From assembly GCA_025354565.1 (NCBI GenBank), contig JANXMQ010000132.1, forward strand, positions 1-63,525: a stretch of DNA of 63,525 bases, in the 5' to 3' direction. Below, in pieces: positions 45,995-54,385 of the stretch; position 1 is the first letter of the stretch, and each line of letters starts with the position of its first letter. Source of the DNA: Akkermansiaceae bacterium. GTDB lineage: Bacteria > Verrucomicrobiota > Verrucomicrobiia > Verrucomicrobiales > Akkermansiaceae. Position numbers and translations under genes: made by a program. The notes beneath the pieces were generated by a model. It was not told the DNA's origin. It worked only from the letters and a program-made list of their open reading frames with translations, and ran no database searches.

Positions 45995-48900
45995 TTAATT
46001 CCACGGTTGCTGCCATTTTTGTGTTGTCCTAAAACGAAGAAGAGTTTTGGCAGAAAAAGACTCACCATTCACGTTTGATCCAGCCCCGCCATCACCCATT
46101 AATTGCATTTCGTTATGATGATTCCATCCGCCTCCTGGCATATGCCCAAGCTCATGTGCGGCAGTCAATTTTAAATTTTTAGATAAAATGTCATTGTAAA
46201 AATTTAGGATTGTTTCGTCACCGTGTGCATCACGAAAGTTTGAATCCATATAATCGCGAACGGTCTCCACATAAACTATTGAGTAGCGACGTGTGAAATT
46301 CGGAGTCAGGCCTTCGCTGCCGAGCTCCAAACGCGGATCATTGTCGTCACCGCTTTCGTTTTGATACCCAGCGATAAGATTTCCAACCCAACATTTTTTA
46401 GTATCAGTTAAATCTTTAGCATCTTCCCAAACTACGTGTGAAGTCAATGATAGCGCAGGATGATTTACCCAAAAATCAACCTCTGTTTTTTCATTGAACG
46501 AAACGGCATCAATCACTTCAATAAAAGCAGGTCGATATGTATTTTTTATTATATCATCGACGAAATCATTTTTAGGAAGAGGCGCATGATTTAAGCCGTA
46601 ATCGTCGTCGTCATAAAGGCGAAATTCTGAACCAATTGGTAATGCAGAGTAATCTCCTTCCATAGTTACTTTTGGAATACTAACGGAATTAGTAGCATCT
46701 AACGCTGTCCTTAAAATATCGTGAATTTGACTCTGGAAAACAATGTGGCCGTTTTCGAGAAAAATAAAGTTACTATCATCGTCTATAGGAGACATTTCAA
46801 ACTCTGTAGTGGTGCCTATAGCATTTAATGTAACACGATTTATAGTCGGATTAGAGGTTTCAGAATTCAAATCGTTTCTTTTGTAACCAAAATCATCCGT
46901 CGGAATTGCCTCCATTGAATCATTTTCCACCCACAGCTTTCTCCATACCGTCAATAACGGTGTAACTGGCGCACCTCCAGTTTTGGAAAGTTCAGGGCCC
47001 AGATATTTTGCTGCGCCCGGATCTGCCACCTGTACTCCTGCGTACATGGAATCGTCGATGACTGAGGCGGCAACCCGATAATTATTGCCCGGTTGCATCC
47101 CCACACGAAATATAAATTTCGCTTCTCCGTTCGCATCGACTATGCCTGTGGTTGTATCGCTACCCCATTCAGTTCCCGTCCAAAAATGACCGCTCTTCAG
47201 TGTGCCTAGGTAGTCGGTTAGATTGTCATCGCCCGCTTTGCCATTCGTATCAATTATAACATGGCCATAAGTGCTTGAAGTAGGCTCATTATCTTTATCT
47301 TCAGTCTCCGAAGTCGTATCATCCACATCGAAGGATTTTACATACACAGTCTTTCCAACAAGAGCGGGAGAGGTCTTGACAATCACTTCGAGCTTGTGGC
47401 GGATTTCCGTATCGGATGGATCTTTAAAATCCGGGAATATCCGTTGACCGTTTGACACTCCAGTCCAAGGGTCGATGTGAGCGTCCACATTATCGAATCC
47501 TGCGATTGCCTGCCAACTCACCGAGACGTTTAAGGGGACTACTTCATACACCCCATTCTTTTTTGAATTTTTCGTGCTTGGATCGATTTCGTAGGTCTCA
47601 CTTTCTGTTGCGGAAGTTCCAGGTGTCCAGGATTTTGACTCTACAATTTTGGCACTCCAATCGCTTGGGGTAAAAATTTCCAGCCAATTGACGACTTGGC
47701 CTGGAATTGAGTTCACCCGCCATTTGTATTTCAGTTTGCGTAGTGCGTAGATATTTGCGATGTCTTCGGGTTCTGGTAGAAGATCAATTTCGGCGGTATT
47801 GACATTGGTAGAGAATGTATCCGGGTAGGGTGGAATCCAGCTTTCCACATTGCTCTGGAGCATGGCGGTGGTGTATTCCATGGAGAGGGTTTCGGTGGTT
47901 GTGGAAGTTTCTCCACTGTCATCATCATCAATACCAATGCGCGTCCGCGTGGTGTTGCTTACTCCTGTCCATTCCCCGCCGTAGTCATTGCCTAGCTGGA
48001 CACCGGTAGAAGTCGTTGTCCCGTGTCCCGTCTTGAGGTCATCCCAAGCTTCGGTAATCGTCCAATCACCACTATCGCCATCATTTTCAGTATCAGTGGT
48101 GGTAATGTGTGTTTCCCGCTTTAGGTATCTTGTTGTGGGTGTAAGATTACCTGGAAATCCATAACGGATTCCGTAGGCCAAGGCATGCACACCCAGCAAG
48201 GTGGGCGCACTCACGGGATACGCCGTAACAGTCGTGCCGGGTGGCGAGACGATGGTTCCAGTAATCGGCGGGGTCTGGTCGTTTGGTAAGGCGAATGTGG
48301 GTGGATTTTGGCCGTCGCTTGCGGTGGGGGTGCCGCCTGTGAGCACACGGAATTGGATGGCTTGATCGGGATTGAGTCCGTTGAAAATCGCTTGAGAAAC
48401 ACCGGCAGCGACGATGGCGGCGGTGTGCCATGTGTTGCCTCCGTCGGTGCTGAATTCGATGGTGGTGGCCTGTGATGAATCACCGGGAATCCATGTTAGG
48501 TGGACCGTGCTAGGGCCTGTCGGAATTACAGTTAGGCCGGTGGGAGGCGGCAGGCTGGTATCACTGACAGCGGCCCAGGCGGTGGTGCTTGCGGTCAAAG
48601 TGCCGGTCCCGGCGGTAGCGGTGATATTGCTGACATCACCCGTGTTGGTGGGTAGTTTGATGTAAACTTTGGCACAAGGGAAACCAGTACCATAGGCATT
48701 AGTGAAGGTCGAAGTGGTGTGCGTGTCCATGCTTGCGCTCCATCCGCTAGTACTGTCCAAAGAGAGCAATGCCCCGCCTTGGGTGACTGCAATGTGCAGC
48801 GGGGCGTTTGGAGTTCCGTGCCAGACACTGATGGCAAGTGGACTGGGGAGGATAGCATCGGGCGCACCGCGCTGACCGCTGCCGCTTAGGAGCTGTACGG

Positions 48901-49635
48901 ACGGTGTGTATCCATTGTAGTAATCCAAGGGATTGGTTTGGTATTCGGATTCTAGCAAATTAGTGCGGCCATCGCCATCGGGGTCAGCATTAGGGTCATT
49001 GCCGGTATGGCCAAAGTAAGTCATCTCCCAAGTATCGAATAGTCCGTTGTTGTCGCCATCATCGACGAGCAATTGATAAGTTTCATAATCGGTGATATTG
49101 CCGCCGTTGCTGTAAACGTCATTCACAGCCACACGCCAAAACAACTTATCCGGTGTGCTTAGGGTAATGGGGACGACGATGCTCATGTTGCTGCCATCTG
49201 CGATGGCGGGTGGCATGAGAGTTTGCCAAGTGGTTCCGCTCAGATCTAGCGAGTAAAGCAGCGTGTATTGTTTTCCGGTAAGCGTAGGCCAAGTGATGGT
49301 GAAGGATGCCGCATCATGTCTAGGGTGGGCTGGATTAAGCCTCTTGGCGGATTTGGACTGAAGGGATCGGTCCCGGCGCCGGCTTCTTGGGCGTTAGTCC
49401 ATCCGTCGTGGTCCGGATCGGCTTGAGGATCGAAGGTGTTCGGAAAAAGAAACCCTTGGTTATAGGCTTTTTCCCACGGGTCACTAAGACCGTTGTTGTT
49501 GGTGTCGATGATGGCGCGGGCTGGGAGAGAAGCCAGAATCCAGAAGCAAGAAACCAGACAGAAAAGCAGGGAGCGGGACGCTCCGGCAACGGCCTGGAGC
49601 AGGATGCTCCAGCTACGGTCGGATGAGAAATTCAT
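45995..49635 (-). pseudogene. Large secreted protein with Ca-binding-type repeats, Fn3-like domain and HELGH motif; frameshifted
   Basis: Two overlapping frames together give about 1213 residues. The first (start ATG 49635, open to 49246) has a signal peptide and a thrombospondin-3-like repeat (DTNNNGLSDPWEK, DPQADPDHDGWTNAQEAGAG). The second (open from before 49345 to 45995) continues ITWPTLTGKQYTLLYSLDLS, another DPNADPDGDGRTNLLE repeat, an Fn3-like domain (PPTGLTVIPTGPSTVHLTW) and a long beta-rich region. Near the end is AAHELGHMPGGGWNHHNEMQ, which resembles a zinc-protease site. One added base around 49330-49365 would join the frames. The 5' end overlaps the upstream gene (ATGA). If intact it would be a secreted, possibly proteolytic protein. 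Confidence 0.65.
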
Positions 49636-50450
49636 TGTCCGGCTCTTTCCGTAGTGGCCGGAGTGTTAGTGGTATCTGCCCGCCAGAAATTAAGGGTGAT
49701 GTCCTTCGGCTTGGGCGGGTGGGCTTTTAGCTCGGCGGCTTGTTGGAGGCGGGCTTGCTCGCGGCTCTCGTAAGCGGTTTTGAGGCGCGCGTATTCGTTA
49801 TTATAAACGTCATGGAGGGACTGGATGGAGGCGAGAGCTTCCGGGCTGGGATTTTCCGAGGTGACGATGAATGTGGCCGGGCCTGCGGGGAATTCGGGGA
49901 TTTGCTGGGGGCTGCTTTCAATGGGTCGGGCGCTCCATCCCAACATGAGGCTGCGAGCGATGCCATCGGCTCCCACGTAGGCGGGGATGCCGGGAAGCAG
50001 GGAGAAATCAGCGGACGACCAAAAGGTGACGGGAGCCTCGCCACCATTGGGACGGTAGGTGCCGAAGGTGCGCGATGGCGCATTTTCAGCGCGGTAAACA
50101 GTGGCTCCGACGCTAAGCATCACCCGGCGCGGGGCATTTTCGCGCATCACGGCGAGGTGGGCTTGGATGGCGGGATCGGATACGGGTGGCGTGGCGGGCG
50201 GCGTGGGCAGGTCGAGGGGTTTGATTTCCCGGACGGTGATTTTGCGCCCGTCTTGGATGTGGGTTTCGGTGGAAATGATGTCCCGCTTGGGGATGAAAAG
50301 GCCGGGCTTGAGTGGCTCCGGCGGCGGCGGCGTGCCGTCTGGAATCTCGCCGATGACGTGGGCGGTGGTGGCGGCAGGCGCTTGGTCCTGCGCACGGACG
50401 GAGGAAATGCTGACGAGCGCAGACAGCAGGAGGAGCGGGAGGGGTTTCAT
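49632..50450 (-). CDS. Exported hypothetical protein, first gene of the accessory operon
   Basis: ATG 50450 gives a signal peptide (MKPLPLLLLSALVSISSVRA, 272 residues); the frame is open upstream to 50597 but that part is leader sequence. The mature protein starts Pro-rich (GTPPPPEPLKPGLFIPKRD), continues with SVGATVYRAENAPSRTFGTY and VTFWSSADFSLLPG, and ends in a helical KTAYESREQARLQQAAEL segment. No known domain. Its stop overlaps the start of the large secreted-protein gene by the ATGA arrangement, so the two are made together. A role as export or assembly partner is inference from position. Confidence 0.65.
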   Translation of the reverse strand: MKPLPLLLLSALVSISSVRAQDQAPAATTAHVIGEIPDGTPPPPEPLKPGLFIPKRDIISTETHIQDGRKITVREIKPLDLPTPPATPPVSDPAIQAHLAVMRENAPRRVMLSVGATVYRAENAPSRTFGTYRPNGGEAPVTFWSSADFSLLPGIPAYVGADGIARSLMLGWSARPIESSPQQIPEFPAGPATFIVTSENPSPEALASIQSLHDVYNNEYARLKTAYESREQARLQQAAELKAHPPKPKDITLNFWRADTTNTPATTERAGQ

Positions 50451-50591
50451 GGGGAAGGTTTGGTTTTTCGGGTCCTTCCGGTGGACGGGGAGTGAAGAAG
50501 CCGCCACAAGACGACTGCGACGGCCTTTAACCCCCTCCGAAGAGGCGACCTGGACATAGCCACCGCCTCCCCGGCCTTTCGATCGGTTTGG

Positions 50592-50726
50592 CGGCAATGT
50601 TGTGCGGTCATTGCCGACCGCTTTTGGTTGGGCTTTTGAAGTCCCCGTCCACCGAAGTGGACGGGGTTAGTAAGGTTTGTAGATAGGTTCCGACAAGGAA
50701 AATCGTGAGGATAACTCCTCTCGATT
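50592..50726 (-). promoter_or_regulatory. Inverted-repeat-rich leader of the accessory operon
   Basis: Reading leftward from the terminator: (1) a 26-base palindrome 50701-50726 (AATCG-t-GAGGA-taac-TCCTC-t-CGATT); (2) a perfect 10-bp hairpin 50643-50666 whose minus-strand loop is the very stable C(UUCG)G type; (3) two overlapping, mutually exclusive stems, CGGCAAT/ATTGCCG (50592-50598 with 50610-50616) and GCGGTC/GACCGC (50604-50609 with 50616-50621). The first coding ATG is at 50450. This could be an operator followed by a structured 5' UTR; no riboswitch class is recognised. Confidence 0.5.
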
Positions 50727-50742
50727 GCGCGGGCCACGCCAC

Positions 50743-50780
50743 GAAAAAAAACCGGTCGCCCGGGTGAAGGGGCGACCGGT
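50743..50780 (-). terminator. Intrinsic terminator downstream of the 50809-51442 gene
   Basis: A perfect 10-bp stem ACCGGTCGCC/GGCGACCGGT (50751-50760 with 50771-50780) is followed on the minus strand by eight T residues (50743-50750). It lies 28 bp after that gene's stop, separating it from the next transcription unit. Confidence 0.85.
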
Positions 50781-50808
50781 CGTGAGTAGCCGGAGGTTTC
50801 AGCCGAAA

Positions 50809-51442
50809 TCAGGCGGCAGGTGGAGTGGGATTTGCGGGGAGTGGGGTTTTGGCGCGTTGGGGATCGCGTTCGACGCGGCTGGCGCGTTCCCAGGCGTGGA
50901 GTTTCTCGGGCTGGAATTCGTAGATGTTGGCCATGATGGGATCGAGGATGTCCACTTGGGAATTGATGAGGGTGAGTTGGCCGTCGATGAGGGCGGTATC
51001 TTCAGTGCCTTCTTGGACCTCGGTGCGGTTGTGCTGGTGGACATTGTCCAGTGCAGCAAGGTCGTGGCGGAGATTGGTGACAAAGGCCGCGTTGATGCCG
51101 ATGGCGAGGAAGCGGGCGCGGAGGGCGGCTTTGGCGGTGAGTTGGGCCGGGGTGTCGCCGCCAACGGCGGCGGTATTGTCTTCCAGCAGCATCAAGAGGC
51201 TATCGGCGTAGATGCGGATGTCTTTCTCGATGCGGGCCGGGACGTGGTTGAAGGGAACGGAGAATCCGAGTTCTCCATCGCGTGCCTCGATGGCGCGGGC
51301 GGTGCCGGAGATGCGTTTGAAAGCGAGCAATAGGGCATCGAGCAGGCTGGATTTGGTAATGCGGTTGGGCGCTTGGTCCTTTGGCGATGCAAAAATTGGA
51401 AAAGCTCCAGAGTGTGAATAGAAATATTAATACGGTTTTCAT
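50809..51442 (-). pseudogene. Exported helical protein, signal peptide and body in different frames
   Basis: ATG 51442 opens a signal peptide (MKTVLIFLFTLWSFSNFCIA) in one frame that soon becomes nonsense. The body lies one base over: its frame reads AFPIFASPKDQAPNRITKSS, itself a good signal cleavage region, then ALLLAFKRISGTARAIEARD and a mostly helical domain (TPAQLTAKAALRARFLAIGI, INAAFVTNLRHDLAALDNV) ending Pro-rich. Skipping one base somewhere in 51390-51430 joins them into about 210 residues. The TTG at 51330 would give only a truncated cytosolic form. No family recognised. A terminator follows. Confidence 0.55.
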
Positions 51443-51524
51443 TTTTTGGGTTCGGGTAACACGAGAAATACCAGTCAAACTATAATTCTAATATACGCAT
51501 TTACCAAGCATGAGGTAAACTTTG

Positions 51525-52525
51525 TTATTTTTTGATTCCGAAAAGCCTTTTAGTAACTCTCTTTGGGCTTTGAATATCTTCTGCAAAAAGTGCTACCAAG
51601 TCCCCATCAATTAGACCCGACATCACTGGGGTCATTGAAAATTGAAAGGTTCCATTTTTCATTACATCTTCAAATTTCGTTGCATTGGCGGGTTCTTTAA
51701 TCAGCGTTTCCAATGAACCACCGTTTTTGAGATACATTGCCAGAGCGGGTAGCACTTTTTCATTATTCAGTTGCGACCATCCATAATGAAGGACTAAGGC
51801 ACTGTTATCTTCCTTGGAAATAATCCCTCCAAGAATGGCAACTCCAAGTCTCACGGGTTCATCATATTTTTTTCCAACAGTTGTTCCAGAAAGTTCAATT
51901 TTCCTGAGTGCGGCGATAATTTCTAGCCATGTCTCTTCTTTTACTGGCTTCGCTAAAATTGCTTCACTTAAACCAGAATCGGACAAATCCGCGTTTTCTG
52001 GAATCAACGTAACAAATAAATCGAGCATATCTCCCGAATTACGGACTTTGAAAATTTCAGAGCGTGGTGGCCCTATTTTCTCTCCACGGGAGAGTATAAC
52101 AATTTTCCCACAACGCAGAGATGCAAGCTCGCTGCAAAGCAAGGACGCCACCCGGTTTCTATATCCATCCGCTTTCCAAAATTTCTCACTTAGCGCAAAA
52201 AGTAACTTCGCTTCGGATTCTAGAGTTTCGATCTTTAATGAAGGTTCAGATTCAGCTCGATCTCGAAGCAAGCTAACGATGCGATCCGATAGAGCGACCA
52301 ATTCCTTTTGATTCGTGATTTTGTTTTTTGTCGCAAATGAATCTGTTGTGATACGAGGCCATTTTCCTCCCTCATCCAAATAAGTGTTTAGGCTAGGCAA
52401 CCCGCCCTTATCCATAGCCTCAATCAAAGGCTTTAACGTCACCTCATCGGAATTTGCAAATTGCTCTTTGGCATTGGCAAAAAAGCGCAGGTAAAAAATA
52501 TCAGAGATTTAAATAAAGTTTTCAT
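51525..52525 (-). pseudogene. Exported hypothetical protein with homopolymer frameshift
   Basis: ATG 52525 opens a signal peptide (MKTLFKSLIFFTCAF) that runs into TGA after 28 codons. The frame for the body (LRFFANAKEQFANSDEVTLK, then KPLIEAMDKGG) passes through the same six-base A/T run at 52479-52484; one more base there would fuse the two as CAFFANAKEQF. The body, 305 residues from a GTG at 52442, is helical with no known motif (ELVALSDRIVSLLRDRAESE, LFVTLIPENADLSDSGLSEA). The gene is AT-rich compared with the neighbouring blocks. It may be a pseudogene or a sequencing error in the homopolymer. Confidence 0.55.
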
Positions 52526-52882
52526 TTTCAGTTAGGGAAGAATGTGTAGGGTGGGAGATCAGAATTTGTATTTGGATTTCCACCGCCCAAATCGATTTTC
52601 GTTTTGGATACTTTAATTCTGATCGGTAGATGCGTCATGTAACCTCGATTTGGCAAGAATTTTCCTCAGACGGGTGGGTCTATCCGGTGGATTGGGGCGG
52701 GAGGTTTGTGAGTGAGATGCGCCAGCCGATTTCACGGGCAGGACATGACGAGGTGACCCAAAATAATGGCCCTTCCCTGTTGGCGGGATGACGCTGACGA
52801 ACCCGAGACGAGCTTCGTCATCCATGCTGGGCTTCCACCGTGCCGTTTTACATCGGCGGTTTGAAATAGTCAGCGTCTCAGC
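52526..52882. other. Gene-free gap with one inverted repeat
   Basis: No convincing coding frame. A perfect 8-bp inverted repeat, GGATGACG (52786-52793) with CGTCATCC (52816-52823), separated by 22 bases, lies 60 bp upstream of the phosphoesterase gene. It could be an operator or part of the 5' UTR. The GC content rises sharply from left to right across the gap, marking the edge of the AT-richer block. Confidence 0.4.
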
Positions 52883-54385
52883 GTGGTAATAAAGATCATC
52901 AAAACCCTATTCATCACCCTTGTGCTCGCTGGGCAATTGTCTGCGCAGACCATCCTCGTGCAGCCTTACGTGCAACCGGGCGACGGCTCGTCACTCAGCG
53001 GCACCGACGTCAAGACGGTAGTCTGGCTAACGGATCAGACACCGGGCGATTTCTCGGTGGAGTTCAACGCAAACAATTTGCCGCCGCAGACCGCCAAGCC
53101 GGACCGTGTATCGCTCGATTTCGCTCCGGCGAAATCGAAATCGCCCGCGAAGCCAGCGGAGGAAGAAGAGGTCGATGAAAAGGAATCCGTGGCTGCGCAC
53201 GCTGAGCGCCCGCAGCATTATTTCAAATACACGACGACGCTCACTGGCTTGCCCTTTGACAGTACGATCCGTTACCGCGTGAGGCTCGGTGGGAAGCTGG
53301 TCCGTGAGGCCGCATTCGCGACACGCGCGACCGCCTCGAAGCCGATTCGTTTCGTGATGGTAGGCGATCTGGCCAATGGCGGGTCGCAGCAAAACGCCGT
53401 CGCTTATCAAATCAGCCGTGTGCAACCGCAGTTCATGGTCGTCCTCGGTGATATCGTCTATCCGACCGGCCGCGTGAGCCAATACATGCACCATTTCTGG
53501 AATACGTATGACCAGCCACAAACCACGAGTGCGGCGACCGGTGCGCCACTGATGGCGTCCGTGCCGTTTTACGCGGTGCTCGGAAATCACGACGTGGACA
53601 CGCACAACCTCGCCGACACGCCCGACATGCTCGGTGCCTATCACTTTTTTAACGCGCCGCTGAACGGCCCCGGCGAAGGCGTTTGGAGCACGCCGCTGGG
53701 CAAAGGTCCGGAAGCCGCAGCGTTCCGCACGGCGGTCGGCACGAGCTATCCCGCACTCGGCGCGTATTCCTTCGACAACGGCCCGGCGCATTTTCTCATC
53801 CTCGACAACAGCGGATATGTAAATCTGTCAGATCCGAAGATGCATGAGTGGATCGAACACGATTTACGCGGCAGCCGTGCGCCATGGAAATTCGTCTGCT
53901 GCCACGCCCCCGGATTTCACGCCTCACGCGAGCATTACCCCGAGCAGAAAATGCGGCTGCTCGCTCCGCTGTTTGAAAGCTGCGGGGTTGACATCGTATT
54001 TGCGGGGCACGTTCACAACTATCAGCGCAGTGTGCCGCTCCGTTTCACGCCAGCCTCGCCGAAGCCTTTGCCGGGTGGCTACGTCAACGGCGAGTTCAAG
54101 CTCGACACGGTTTTCGACGGCATAACCAAAACCCGAGCGGACGGCGTCATTCATATCGTCGCAGGCGGCGGAGGCGGCACGCTTTACAAGGGCGACCTGC
54201 AAAAAAACGCCGCCTTTTTTGCAGCGCAACAACCGGGAAATTGGTCGCCCTTTACCGCGAAGTTCGTGACCGACCGACATTCGTTTTCGGTCGTCGAGTT
54301 GAGTGCCGATCACCTGATGCTGCGTGCGATCGACGTGAGCGGTGAAGAAATTGATCGGTTTGTCCTAACCAAATCCGCGCCATGA
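52883..54385 (+). CDS. Exported purple-acid-phosphatase-like metallophosphoesterase
   Basis: GTG start, 500 residues, signal peptide about 1-21 (LFITLVLAGQLSA). An N-terminal Fn3-like domain (TVVWLTDQTPGDFSVEFNAN, YFKYTTTLTGLPFDSTIRYR) carries an acidic insert (AEEEEVDEKE). The metallophosphoesterase core has VMVGDLANGG, VVLGDIVYP, VLGNHDVD, VCCHAPGFH and FAGHVHNYQR, the five metal-ligand blocks of the family. It probably hydrolyses phosphate esters in the periplasm. The stop overlaps the start of the next gene by 4 bases. Confidence 0.88.
   Translation: MVIKIIKTLFITLVLAGQLSAQTILVQPYVQPGDGSSLSGTDVKTVVWLTDQTPGDFSVEFNANNLPPQTAKPDRVSLDFAPAKSKSPAKPAEEEEVDEKESVAAHAERPQHYFKYTTTLTGLPFDSTIRYRVRLGGKLVREAAFATRATASKPIRFVMVGDLANGGSQQNAVAYQISRVQPQFMVVLGDIVYPTGRVSQYMHHFWNTYDQPQTTSAATGAPLMASVPFYAVLGNHDVDTHNLADTPDMLGAYHFFNAPLNGPGEGVWSTPLGKGPEAAAFRTAVGTSYPALGAYSFDNGPAHFLILDNSGYVNLSDPKMHEWIEHDLRGSRAPWKFVCCHAPGFHASREHYPEQKMRLLAPLFESCGVDIVFAGHVHNYQRSVPLRFTPASPKPLPGGYVNGEFKLDTVFDGITKTRADGVIHIVAGGGGGTLYKGDLQKNAAFFAAQQPGNWSPFTAKFVTDRHSFSVVELSADHLMLRAIDVSGEEIDRFVLTKSAP

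Noticed and set aside
49330-49365. Programmed ribosomal frameshift
   Set aside because: No X-XXY-YYZ slippery heptamer or obvious downstream pseudoknot was seen, and two nearby genes have similar breaks, so mutation or sequence error is simpler.
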